Assembly: GCF_001482305.1 (NCBI RefSeq)
Contig: NZ_LOHP01000017.1
Span: 62,001 to 126,000, forward strand
Direction: 5' to 3'
DNA from: Leucobacter sp. G161
Lineage (GTDB): Bacteria > Actinomycetota > Actinomycetes > Actinomycetales > Microbacteriaceae
Length of the DNA stretch: 64,000 bases
This document shows positions 52,381 through 60,031 of the stretch, piece after piece. A program made the translations under genes and the position numbers. The notes beneath the pieces were generated by a model. The model was not told the origin of the DNA. It saw nothing but the letters and a program-made list of their open reading frames with translations, and ran no database searches. Each line of letters begins with the position of its first letter. Position 1 is the first letter of the stretch.

Positions 52381-53124
52381 ATGACCACATCTCGTTTCGC
52401 TGAAACGGTCACCATTGTTACTGGAGCGAGCCGAGGTATCGGCCTCGCGATTGCCGAGCGACTCATCGCTGAGGGCGGATCGGTGATCATCACCGGGCGT
52501 AACCAGGAAGCTCTCGATGAGGCTGTCGCTGGCCTGGGTCCGAACGCCTCGGGCGTAGCGGGTCGCGCGGATGACGCGGAGCACCGTGCGGCTGTCTTCG
52601 CCCACGTGGCGGAACGTCACGGGCGACTCGACCATCTCGTGAACAACGCAGGGATCAACCCCATTTACGGACCGATCGTTGATGTCGACACCGGTGCGGC
52701 GCGCAAGATTATCGACGTGAACGTGATTGCTTCGCTGGACTGGAGCCGCGACGCGGTCGCTGCAGGCCTGAGTCGGAGCATTGTGAACATCTCCTCCGCC
52801 TCGGCGCTCGGAGCTAGCCCAGGAATTGCGTTCTACGGCATTTCGAAGGCCGCCCTCATGAACCTCACCGTGCAGCTCGCATACGAGCTTGCTCCGAAGA
52901 TTCGGGTCAACGCGGTCGCGCCAGCTGTGGTCAAGACCTCGTTCGCGCGTGCGCTGTACGAGGGACAAGAAGCTGAAGTGTCGGCGGCGTACCCGCTCGG
53001 CCGTCTCGGCGAGCCAGAAGATATCGCAGGCCCCGTTGCGTTCCTGCTGTCGCAGGACGCCGCGTGGATCACCGGGCAAACGGTGCCGATCGACGGCGGT
53101 GGGAGCATTCGTCCGATCCTGTAG
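52381..53124 (+). CDS. Short-chain dehydrogenase/reductase (SDR)
   Basis: 247-aa classical SDR with TGASRGIG, NNAG, catalytic Ser in NISSASA and Tyr-x3-Lys in FYGISKAA. The second strand ends TGRN, where Arg suggests NADP(H). AAGGAGG precedes the ATG, and operator C sits directly upstream. As first gene of the operon that also encodes the TetR regulator, it probably oxidises or reduces a hydroxy/keto group in the island's pathway. Substrate not known. Confidence 0.87.
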   Translation: MTTSRFAETVTIVTGASRGIGLAIAERLIAEGGSVIITGRNQEALDEAVAGLGPNASGVAGRADDAEHRAAVFAHVAERHGRLDHLVNNAGINPIYGPIVDVDTGAARKIIDVNVIASLDWSRDAVAAGLSRSIVNISSASALGASPGIAFYGISKAALMNLTVQLAYELAPKIRVNAVAPAVVKTSFARALYEGQEAEVSAAYPLGRLGEPEDIAGPVAFLLSQDAAWITGQTVPIDGGGSIRPIL

Positions 53125-53176
53125 CTGGCACTCTTGCAGGTTGGCGGTCCCCGGCACAGGGAAGTAATAGGGAAGA

Positions 53177-53821
53177 ATGGCTCGAATGAAACACTCTCAG
53201 GTCGCCGAAGACGTCATTCGCGCCGCGGTTCAGCTCTTTGCCTCACGGGGATACGCCAACACTAGTGTGCAGGAGATCGTCGATGCAGCAGGCGTCACCA
53301 AGGGCGCCATGTACCACTACTTCGAGTCCAAAGATGACTTGCTGTTCGGCATCTACGACACAGTGCTGTCGCTCCAAAAAACCCACCTCGACGCCATTAT
53401 TTCCGCCGGCGGAGAGGTCGACGAGGTACTTCGGGCCGTCTGCGTTGACGTGCTCGAAACCTCAATCGAGTACCTCGCAGAGGGGACCGTGTTCTTTCGA
53501 AGCATGGACATGCTCTCCGAACCGAGGCGCAAGGAAGTTGTACGCCGCCGTCGCGCGTACAACGATGAGTTCGCTGCCCTCGTCAAGCAGGGGCAGAACG
53601 AAGGGAAATACCGCGAGGACATTCCCCTCGCCGTGCTCATCGCGCACTTCTTCAGCGATGTTCACTACCTCTCCTACTGGTATTCGGAAGGGAAGCCGGA
53701 GGACAGGACGCTGGCGGCGGTGCAGATCACTGATCTATTCATGTCGAGTCTAAGGAGACCAGATGTCCACAACGGAAGTCCCGGAGACGATGCGAGCCTG
53801 GCACGTCACGACGCTCGGTGA
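53177..53821 (+). CDS. TetR-family regulator (candidate for operators A-C)
   Basis: 214-aa regulator with the classical TetR HTH (SVQEIVDAAGVTKGAMYHYFESKDDLL, residues about 29-53) and an all-helical ligand domain resembling acyl-CoA-responsive regulators. It lies in the operon preceded by operator C, so autorepression is expected, and the same sites precede the ABC and kinase operons. Its last 19 or so codons overlap the next gene by 59 bp; in the +1 frame a TAA occurs at 53751, about where homologues would end, so the tail may be an extension. Confidence 0.85.
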   Translation: MARMKHSQVAEDVIRAAVQLFASRGYANTSVQEIVDAAGVTKGAMYHYFESKDDLLFGIYDTVLSLQKTHLDAIISAGGEVDEVLRAVCVDVLETSIEYLAEGTVFFRSMDMLSEPRRKEVVRRRRAYNDEFAALVKQGQNEGKYREDIPLAVLIAHFFSDVHYLSYWYSEGKPEDRTLAAVQITDLFMSSLRRPDVHNGSPGDDASLARHDAR

Positions 53822-54767
53822 ACCAGCAGAGGCGCTGACGCTCACCACTGTTCCAACTCCACAGCCGCAGGCCGGGGAAGTGCTCATCCGCGTAGGCGCG
53901 GTTGCCGCGAACTTCCCTGATGTGCTGCTTGCGCGCGGCCAGTATCAAGTGAAGCCTGAGCTGCCGTTTACTCCCGGAGTCGAGTGCAGCGGCACCGTTG
54001 CCGCGCTCGGCGAGGGAGTGGCTGGGCTCAACGGAGGAGACCGGCTGGTCGTGCCTACGATTGGCGTTCTCGCGGAGTACGCAGTGGTGCCCGCGAACGC
54101 CGTCCAAAAGATCCCAGCATCGCTCGACGACGTGCACGCTTCGGGGCTCACCATTGCCTATCAGACAGCGTGGTTTGCGTTGCATCGCCGGGCCCGCTTG
54201 CAGACCGGGGAATGGCTCCTCGTGCACGCTGCTGCAGGCGGCGTTGGCGCGGCTGCGGTGCAGCTCGGCGTTGCCGCTGGCGCTCGCGTCATTGGTGTTG
54301 TTGGTTCCGAAGCGAAGGCGCAGGTCGCCCGCGATGCGGGGGCGGAGCATGTGATTCTGCGGAGCGACGATATTGTTGCGGAAGTGAAGCGGATCACCGA
54401 AGGACAGGGCGCTGATGTGGTGTTTGACCCTGTCGGCGGCGCAGCATTCGAGGCATCGACAAGATCTATTGCCTTCGAAGGGCGGATCGTGGTGATTGGC
54501 TTTGCCAGCGGTACGATTCCTGAGCTCGCAATGAACCGGCCGCTCATTAAGAACTACGCGATCCTTGGCCTGTACTGGGGGCTCTACCAGGAGCGCGCGC
54601 CCCATCTTGTCACCGAAGCGCACGAGGAGCTCATCAAGCTCTTCGAGGCCGGGAAGATCTCCCCGGTGGTGGACCACACGGTGCCGTTTGCGGAAGCGCC
54701 CGCGGCACTGACAGCACTCGCGACGGGCAACACGGTTGGTCGCGTCGTGATTGAGGTGACCAAATGA
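53763..54767 (+). CDS. Zinc-independent MDR-family NADPH:quinone/enoyl reductase
   Basis: 334-aa medium-chain reductase of the quinone oxidoreductase type: VGAVAANFPDVLLARGQY, PFTPGVECSGTV and the NADPH-binding HAAAGGVGAAAVQLG. The catalytic-zinc cysteines of alcohol dehydrogenases are absent. AAGGAG lies 7 nt before the ATG. Its stop overlaps the next SDR (ATGA). Homologues reduce quinones or enoyl/crotonyl-CoA-like substrates; which applies here is open. Confidence 0.88.
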   Translation: MSTTEVPETMRAWHVTTLGEPAEALTLTTVPTPQPQAGEVLIRVGAVAANFPDVLLARGQYQVKPELPFTPGVECSGTVAALGEGVAGLNGGDRLVVPTIGVLAEYAVVPANAVQKIPASLDDVHASGLTIAYQTAWFALHRRARLQTGEWLLVHAAAGGVGAAAVQLGVAAGARVIGVVGSEAKAQVARDAGAEHVILRSDDIVAEVKRITEGQGADVVFDPVGGAAFEASTRSIAFEGRIVVIGFASGTIPELAMNRPLIKNYAILGLYWGLYQERAPHLVTEAHEELIKLFEAGKISPVVDHTVPFAEAPAALTALATGNTVGRVVIEVTK

Positions 54768-55498
54768 TCTCGCTCGAGGGAAAGGTCGCCCTGGTCACAG
54801 GCGGGGCGCGGGGGATCGGTGCAGCCTACGGACGAGCGCTCCATGCTGCGGGTGCGAGCGTGATGCTCGCAGACGTGCTCACTGCCGAAGGGGAGGCGCT
54901 CGCCGCCGAACTTGGTGATCGGGCCCGGTTCGTCGAACACGACGTGCGTGACGAGGCGCAGTGGGAACAGGTTGTTGCGGCCACGGTCGCGGCGTTCGGC
55001 TCGCTCGATGTGCTCGTGAACAACGCGGGGATTGCCAATGCGGCTCCGATCGAGCACTTCACCCTGGAGAAGTGGGAAGCGGTGCTCGCCGTGAACCTCA
55101 CCGGTGTGTTTCTCGGCTGCAAGGCTGCGGTGCCAGTCATGAAAACGCAGGGGAGCGGTTCCATCATCAACATCTCCTCGGTCGAGGGGATGCGCGGCAG
55201 CCCAGGAATGCACGGGTACACCGCAGCGAAGTTCGGGGTGCGTGGGCTGTCGGCCTCACTCGCCGTTGAACTGGGCCCGTCAGGGATCCGGGTGAACTCT
55301 GTGCATCCTGGGTACATCACGACTGCGATGTCCGAGCGGATCGACCCCGAGCGGTTGGATATCCCGCTCAGGCGCCCCGGCGTTCCAGAGGACCTCGTTG
55401 GCACAATTGTGTTCCTCGCCAGTGACGCCTCCTCGTTCACGAGCGGCGCTGAATTCGTCGTGGACGGCGGCATGATCGCCGGCATTCCACACCGCTAG
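54764..55498 (+). CDS. Short-chain dehydrogenase/reductase (SDR)
   Basis: 244-aa SDR with TGGARGIG, NNAG, NISSVEG and Tyr-x3-Lys in GYTAAKFG. Asp in MLADVLT suggests NAD(H). It resembles 3-alpha/20-beta-hydroxysteroid-dehydrogenase-like and 3-oxoacyl reductases in layout. It is the last gene of the SDR-TetR-QOR-SDR operon and its TAG overlaps the convergent AzlD stop by 2-3 bp, with no room for a terminator. Confidence 0.87.
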   Translation: MISLEGKVALVTGGARGIGAAYGRALHAAGASVMLADVLTAEGEALAAELGDRARFVEHDVRDEAQWEQVVAATVAAFGSLDVLVNNAGIANAAPIEHFTLEKWEAVLAVNLTGVFLGCKAAVPVMKTQGSGSIINISSVEGMRGSPGMHGYTAAKFGVRGLSASLAVELGPSGIRVNSVHPGYITTAMSERIDPERLDIPLRRPGVPEDLVGTIVFLASDASSFTSGAEFVVDGGMIAGIPHR

Positions 55499-55815
55499 AA
55501 CAGGTTCACGAGGACGATGTAGGAGGCGGTTCCTGCCGCGATGCTGAGCAGGGTCCGCCTCCCACAGAGCAGGTGCACCCCGACTGTGACGGCTGTCGCG
55601 ATGAGCGCCATCCACCACTGATCGCCGCGGGCTGCGATCTCGTCGCGCAGTACAACAACGGCGAGGATAAGCAGGATCCCCGCTGGCATCCACTCACCGA
55701 GCGCGCGCACGAACTTGGACCGGCGCAGCGGTTTGAGCATGGCGAACGGCAGCGCGCGCAGGCCAAAAGTGATGATCCCGCCGAGCGCAATCGCCGCGAT
55801 GAGGTACCAGGTCAT
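55495..55815 (-). CDS. azlD: AzlD-family branched-chain amino acid export subunit
   Basis: 106-aa protein with about four hydrophobic helices and the AzlD pattern ITFGLRALPFAMLKPLR near residue 15. It functions with AzlC as an exporter of branched-chain amino acids and analogues. Its ATG overlaps the azlC stop. The AzlCD pair lies beside a branched-chain-type importer operon but on its own promoter. Confidence 0.87.
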   Translation of the reverse strand: MTWYLIAAIALGGIITFGLRALPFAMLKPLRRSKFVRALGEWMPAGILLILAVVVLRDEIAARGDQWWMALIATAVTVGVHLLCGRRTLLSIAAGTASYIVLVNLF

Positions 55816-56555
55816 GTGCCTTCTCCCTCGTCTGGCTCGGCGAGTCGCGCGCGCCGTGATTCGACGGCGTACCGCACGGCGAGCAGCGCGGCGAACACCA
55901 CGAGCGCGGCGAGCATGGTGTTCTCGGGGAACGCAGCGATAGCGACAGCCACCGCGAGCGCCGCCAGGAGCGCCGAGGGAATCTGGCGCCGTGACCGCAC
56001 CGCGTCGAGTGTCATCACGGTGAACGTCGCAGCGAGCGCAAACTCGAAGCCTGCAATGGGGGCCGGAAGGGCTCCCGCAATCGCAAGCCCGATGAGGCCG
56101 CCTCCGACCCAGTAGAGCTGCATCATGAGCTGGCCACTAAGGATCCGAGGGCTTGTAAGTTTGCTTGGCGGCATGAGGACGTACGTCGCGTACGCCTCGT
56201 CAACGAGCGCGTACACGGAGTAGGCCCGCGCGAGGCCAGGGCGGACGCGGCTGATCGGGAAAGACAGCGCGTAGAAGACGTGCCTGAAATTCACTGCGAA
56301 GACTGTCACCGCTATGGTGAGCAGCGGTGCGCCGGCCGCGAGCATACTCACGAGGAGGAGCTCAACGGAGCCTGCAAAGATGACGATTGAGAGCGCTGGG
56401 GCGACCCACATGGGTAGTCCCGCCTGAACAACGAGAATCCCGAGCGCGACGCCGAGCGGGAAGATGCCGATCCCGACACCGAGTGAATCCCGCACACCTT
56501 TCGCGGCCTCTGCCTTCCAAGAGCCTGCAGCTGAGATGGGGGCGACGGCGGACAT
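55812..56555 (-). CDS. azlC: AzlC-family branched-chain amino acid exporter
   Basis: 247-aa membrane protein with AzlC hallmarks GVALGILVVQAGLP, FAGSVELLLVSMLAAGAP and NFRHVFYALSF. The ATG at 56555 (MSAVAPIS) is 6 nt after CAGAAT, so leaderless. A longer open frame exists upstream but is unlikely. A cytosolic Arg-rich end is followed by the azlD overlap. Confidence 0.88.
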   Translation of the reverse strand: MSAVAPISAAGSWKAEAAKGVRDSLGVGIGIFPLGVALGILVVQAGLPMWVAPALSIVIFAGSVELLLVSMLAAGAPLLTIAVTVFAVNFRHVFYALSFPISRVRPGLARAYSVYALVDEAYATYVLMPPSKLTSPRILSGQLMMQLYWVGGGLIGLAIAGALPAPIAGFEFALAATFTVMTLDAVRSRRQIPSALLAALAVAVAIAAFPENTMLAALVVFAALLAVRYAVESRRARLAEPDEGEGT

Positions 56556-56561
56556 ACCGTC

Positions 56562-56567
56562 ATTCTG
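56562..56567 (-). promoter_or_regulatory. -10 element of azlC (weak)
   Basis: On the minus strand CAGAAT ends 6 nt before ATG 56555; the first consensus T is missing. Confidence 0.3.
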
Positions 56568-56693
56568 CCCTAGATGGACGATCTGCCGCTCGCCTGTGCC
56601 GCATTGTGACGGACGGGAGGAGCGCAGGTCGGGTAAAACACAGGAGCGCACGCGAGCGGTGTGCTGCGTGCGCTCCGAAAGCGTGCTGGGTGC

Positions 56694-57089
56694 TTAGTTC
56701 ACCGGGCCGGTGTACTTCTCGCCCGGGCCCTTGCCGATGGGGTCAGGGATCGGCGAGGCCTCACGGAAGGCGAGCTGCACCGAACGCAGACCGTCGCGGA
56801 GGCTGCGGGCGTGCATGTCGCTGATCTCGGGAGCCCCGGCGGTGATGAGGCCAGCGAGCGCGTTGATGAGCTTGCGCGCCTCGTCAAGATCGATCTGGCT
56901 TTCCGGGTCGTCGGCGAGGCCAACCTTCACCGCTGCTGCACTGAGGAGATGGACTGCAGCAGTGGTAATCACCTCGACGGCTGCGACATCGGCGATGTCG
57001 CGCACTGCCTGTGCCGCGTCATCACCCTCTGGGTAAACCGCATCGTGGTCGGTGGCCTGTGATGCTGCTTCGGCGTTCTGCTCGCTCAT
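56694..57089 (-). CDS. DUF1844 family protein
   Basis: 131-aa cytosolic protein with the DUF1844 core (AAVEVITTAAVHLLSAAAVKVGL, DLDEARKLINALAGLI) and a conserved C-terminal GPGEKYTGP. Its function is unknown. DUF1844 genes usually lie next to infC in actinobacteria; here it is divergent from infC. With sseB it brackets the island, since sseB and DUF1844 are normally neighbours. Confidence 0.88.
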   Translation of the reverse strand: MSEQNAEAASQATDHDAVYPEGDDAAQAVRDIADVAAVEVITTAAVHLLSAAAVKVGLADDPESQIDLDEARKLINALAGLITAGAPEISDMHARSLRDGLRSVQLAFREASPIPDPIGKGPGEKYTGPVN

Positions 57090-57125
57090 GTAAAGCGCCC
57101 CTGTCTTTCTGTTCGCTCAGTGTGC

Positions 57126-57337
57126 TAAGCTTCTGGAGGTTATCGGCAAACTATTGCCGGTGCTACGGAAGAGGAGATTCTCCCACCCGGCACCTCTTAA
57201 GGTTATCGGGTAGTTGGCGCCCCGTCGCATTTCATGTGACAGCTTAAGGGTGTGGGTACGCGTGCGTTCCCGATCTCATTTCCGTGAGCCTCGACACCGT
57301 CGAGCAGACTTATCACATGAGATCAGAGGAGTAGGCG
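57126..57337 (+). promoter_or_regulatory. infC promoter and long 5' leader
   Basis: An extended -10 TGC-TAAGCT ends at 57131, giving a leader of about 200 nt. The leader repeats GGTTATCGG (about 57139 and 57201) and contains short stems such as GCCGG/CCGGC. The Shine-Dalgarno AGAGGAG is at 57325-57331. Translational autocontrol or attenuation is likely for this operon, but no known leader class was recognised. Confidence 0.45.
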
Positions 57338-57940
57338 ATCAGCGAGCCCCGTACGAATGACCGAATCCGCGTTTCCGAGGTGCGACTGGTAGGACCCGGT
57401 GGCGAGCAGGTCGGTGTTGTGCCGATCGATACGGCACTGCGCCTTGCCCAGGAGGCGGATCTCGATCTCGTTGAGGTCGCTCCGAACTCAAAGCCTCCCG
57501 TTGCCAAGATCATGGACTTTGGAAAGTTCAAGTACGAGGCAGCTCAGAAGGCCAAGGAAGCGCGCCGCAACCAGGCGAACACCGTCCTCAAAGAGGTCCG
57601 TTTCCGCCTGAAGATCGACAAGCACGACTACGAGACCAAGGTCAAGCGTGCCGTCGGCTTCCTCGAGCAGGGTGACAAGGTAAAGGCAATGATCCTCTTC
57701 CGTGGCCGCGAGCAGTCGCGTCCGGAGCAGGGTGTGCGTTTGCTGCAGCAGTTCGCAGAAGGCATCGCCGAATACGGCACTGTCGAGTCCAACCCTCGGA
57801 TTGATGGCCGCAACATGGTGATGGTCATCGCCCCAGTCAAGAACAAGTCCGAGGCGAAGGCCGAGCAGAACGCTCGCCGTGCTGAGGAAAAGGCGAGCCG
57901 CCGCGCTGACAAGCCGGCAGACGACACCGCCGCCGAATAA
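57338..57940 (+). CDS. infC: Translation initiation factor IF-3 (AUC start codon)
   Basis: 200-aa IF-3 with the conserved N-terminus [20 protein letters not shown], linker [19 protein letters not shown] and C-domain [25 protein letters not shown]. The only codon that can begin this conserved sequence is ATC at 57338, because TAG at 57332-57334 is in frame just upstream. AGAGGAG lies 6 nt before it. The GTG at 57380 would delete 14 conserved residues. Rare start codons in infC allow IF-3 to repress its own translation. A Lys/Ala-rich tail of about 30 residues follows the C-domain. rpmI and rplT are downstream. Confidence 0.95.
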   Translation: MSEPRTNDRIRVSEVRLVGPGGEQVGVVPIDTALRLAQEADLDLVEVAPNSKPPVAKIMDFGKFKYEAAQKAKEARRNQANTVLKEVRFRLKIDKHDYETKVKRAVGFLEQGDKVKAMILFRGREQSRPEQGVRLLQQFAEGIAEYGTVESNPRIDGRNMVMVIAPVKNKSEAKAEQNARRAEEKASRRADKPADDTAAE

Positions 57941-58028
57941 AGACCCGTGGCTGTGCGGGGATCGTGAGATCCACCGCGCGCCCATGACGCAGCCGCCCCG
58001 GCGGTGCACCACAACAAGGAGAAAACCG

Positions 58029-58223
58029 ATGCCAAAGCAGAAGACCCACTCGGGGGCCAAGAAGCGCTTTAAGGTAACTGGCTCCGGCAAGCTGATGAAG
58101 CAGCAGGCCGGCATGCGCCACAACCTTGAGGTCAAGTCCTCGCGTCGTAAGCGCCGCCTGAACGCCGACCAGGTGCTCGCTCCGGGCGATGCGAAGCAGG
58201 CGAAGAAGCTCCTCGGCCTCTAG
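58029..58223 (+). CDS. rpmI: 50S ribosomal protein L35
   Basis: 64-aa basic protein with the L35 signature [20 protein letters not shown] and [21 protein letters not shown] precedes the ATG. It lies between infC and rplT in the universal IF3-L35-L20 operon; a longer open frame from 57879 is the infC end in another frame. Confidence 0.97.
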   Translation: MPKQKTHSGAKKRFKVTGSGKLMKQQAGMRHNLEVKSSRRKRRLNADQVLAPGDAKQAKKLLGL

Positions 58224-58262
58224 GCCGGCCCCACAACTTATCTCTGTTAAGGAAGAACTGAA

Positions 58263-58649
58263 ATGGCAAGAGTAAAAAGGGCCGTCAACGCCCACAAGAA
58301 GCGTCGCGTAATTCTTGAGCGCGCCTCGGGCTACCGCGGACAGCGTTCGCGCCTGTACCGTAAGGCCAAGGAGCAGGTCACGCACTCGCTGGTCTACGCG
58401 TACAACGACCGTCGCAAGCGCAAGGGTGACTTCCGTCGCCTGTGGATCCAGCGCATCAATGCTGGTGCACGCGCCAACGGCCTGACCTACAACCGCTTCA
58501 TCCAGGGCCTCGGCCTCGCAGGTGTTGAGGTTGACCGTCGCATGCTCTCGGAGCTCGCGACCAACGACGCAGCGACGTTCGCGACGCTCGTCGAGGTTGC
58601 CAAGCAGGCTCTTCCCGAGGATACCTCGGCACCGAAGGTTGCTGCGTAA
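58263..58649 (+). CDS. rplT: 50S ribosomal protein L20
   Basis: 128-aa basic protein with [19 protein letters not shown], the [20 protein letters not shown] rRNA-binding region and [24 protein letters not shown]20 assembles early on 23S rRNA and in many bacteria feeds back on this operon. A good T-tailed terminator follows. Confidence 0.97.
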   Translation: MARVKRAVNAHKKRRVILERASGYRGQRSRLYRKAKEQVTHSLVYAYNDRRKRKGDFRRLWIQRINAGARANGLTYNRFIQGLGLAGVEVDRRMLSELATNDAATFATLVEVAKQALPEDTSAPKVAA

Positions 58650-58664
58650 GTAGCGTTCTCCAAG

Positions 58665-58701
58665 AAACCCCGCCCCGCACGTTTGCGGTGGCGGGGTTTT
58701 T
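58665..58701 (+). terminator. Rho-independent terminator of infC-rpmI-rplT
   Basis: AAACCCCGCC-CCGCA stem with TGCGG-T-GGCGGGGTTT, 4-nt loop and a T5 tract (58697-58701), 16 bp after rplT. It is the only hairpin with a classical T-tract that I see in the window. Confidence 0.9.
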
Positions 58702-58725
58702 GGGTTTTTGGGGGCAGCCCACGGG

Positions 58726-58731
58726 TAGTCT
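58726..58731 (+). promoter_or_regulatory. -10 element of the rRNA methyltransferase gene (leaderless)
   Basis: TAGTCT is 6 nt before the GTG at 58738. Confidence 0.5.
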
Positions 58732-58737
58732 TGACGG

Positions 58738-59538
58738 GTGACTGAACTCATCGAGAACCCCAAGGCCCCGCGCGTGAAGCGCGTCGCATCGCTCGCTCGC
58801 AAGAAGGATCGGCTCGAGGCCGGACAGTTCCTCGTCGAGGGGCCCCAGTCGGTGCGTGAACTCCTCACCTACCGCCCCGGTCTCGCGGAGGTCGTCTACG
58901 CGACGACCGGTACCGAAGCTTGGCAGCAGGAGATTAACCGGCTCGCATCTGACGCGGGCGTGCGGATCGATCGCGTGACGCCGCAGGTGCTCGCGGCGAT
59001 GGCAGAGACCGTACAGCCGCAGGGCGTGCTCGCGGTCGCGCATATTCCTCAGATTGGCCTCGATGAGGCGCTCGCGGGCGCAAAGCTCGTCGCAGTGATG
59101 CACGAGGTGAGAGACCCCGGCAACGCGGGGACGGTGCTCCGCGCCGCGGACGCCGCTGGCGCCGACGCCGTCGTGTTCGCGGGGGAGTCGATTGACCCGT
59201 GGCACCCGAAGGTTGTGCGATCCACAACCGGTTCGATCTTCCACCTGCCCGTGGCCACCGCGGCGTCGCTCACCGAGGTCGTGGAAGCGGCCCGCGCCGC
59301 AGGGCTCGAGACCATCGCCGCCGACGTGCGCGGCGACTCGCTCGAGCAGGCGCGGGGCGAGCTCACCGGCAAGATCGCCTGGGTGTTTGGGAACGAGGCC
59401 CGCGGGCTCGACGAGGCGGAGCGAGAGATCATCGGCCGCTCGCTCAAGCTGCCGATCTATGGCGCGGCAGAGTCACTGAACCTCGCGACCGCCGCAAGCG
59501 TGCTGCTCTACGAGACTGCCTTCGCGCAGCGCGCTTAG
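58738..59538 (+). CDS. SpoU/TrmH-family RNA 2'-O-methyltransferase
   Basis: 266-aa SPOUT enzyme with an N-terminal L30e-like substrate domain (GQFLVEGPQSVRELL) and the three SpoU motifs VRDPGNAGTVLRAADA, FGNEARGLD and LPIYGAAESLNLATAASVLLYE. It methylates a 2'-OH in rRNA or tRNA; the RlmB/TsnR subgroup is likely, while the exact site is unknown. GTG start, leaderless. It commonly follows rplT in actinobacteria; pheST, often next, is not here. Confidence 0.92.
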   Translation: MTELIENPKAPRVKRVASLARKKDRLEAGQFLVEGPQSVRELLTYRPGLAEVVYATTGTEAWQQEINRLASDAGVRIDRVTPQVLAAMAETVQPQGVLAVAHIPQIGLDEALAGAKLVAVMHEVRDPGNAGTVLRAADAAGADAVVFAGESIDPWHPKVVRSTTGSIFHLPVATAASLTEVVEAARAAGLETIAADVRGDSLEQARGELTGKIAWVFGNEARGLDEAEREIIGRSLKLPIYGAAESLNLATAASVLLYETAFAQRA

Positions 59539-59936
59539 TGGGCGCGGGCTTCCGACCGCTTCGCCCAACGAACGAGCGGCTGCAGGATTGTGATGAGCTC
59601 GGCTCCTGACTCGGTGAGGCCGTAGCGGATCTGCACCGGCGTGCTCGGGATCACTGTGCGCGTGACGAGCCCCTGGGTCTCGAGCTCGCGCAGCCGCGCG
59701 GCGAGGAGACGGTCTGAGATACCGTCGACGCTCGCGTGCAGCTCAGAAAAGCGCTCTGCCCCGCGGGCAAGTGCGAGGAGGATCGCGGCCGTCCACTTGC
59801 GGCCCGCGAGCTCGGCGGCCTCTCGGAACAGCCGGCATTCGGCGTCATCGATCGCGTGCGGGCTGCCGTGGGGCGCGGAACCACCGGTGGTGCTCGGGGT
59901 GGGAACCGAGGGCGGGGGTACGACGGAGATGCTCAT
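59535..59936 (-). CDS. HxlR-family transcriptional regulator
   Basis: 133-aa winged-helix protein. The HxlR core (AGRKWTAAILLALARGAERFSELHASVDGISDRLLAARLRELE, shown here as one domain) follows a Pro/Ser-rich 25-residue start. The cysteine present is in the family position DDAECRLFREAAEL and may be redox- or ligand-sensing. It is divergent from a flavin oxidoreductase gene and flanked by a palindrome, a usual layout for redox-responsive HxlR control. Its stop overlaps the convergent methyltransferase gene by 2 bp. Confidence 0.87.
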   Translation of the reverse strand: MSISVVPPPSVPTPSTTGGSAPHGSPHAIDDAECRLFREAAELAGRKWTAAILLALARGAERFSELHASVDGISDRLLAARLRELETQGLVTRTVIPSTPVQIRYGLTESGAELITILQPLVRWAKRSEARAH

Positions 59937-59953
59937 GCTTACTAATGGTAAGC
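59937..59953. promoter_or_regulatory. HxlR operator candidate
   Basis: GCTTAC-TAATG-GTAAGC, a perfect 6-5-6 inverted repeat directly in front of the hxlR-type start, in the divergent region to the flavin oxidoreductase gene. TTAC...GTAA half-sites fit HxlR-type sites. Confidence 0.6.
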
Positions 59954-60031
59954 GACTAGCCTGGGAATTGAGTACGGCGCATGAGTGCCCGAGAGTAGGT
60001 ACTACACAGCACTACCTCGGAGGAGACCAGC

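Noticed and set aside
57380-57382. GTG start for infC
   Set aside because: It would remove the conserved [14 protein letters not shown] start of IF-3 and has no ribosome-binding site; AUC 57338 has both.
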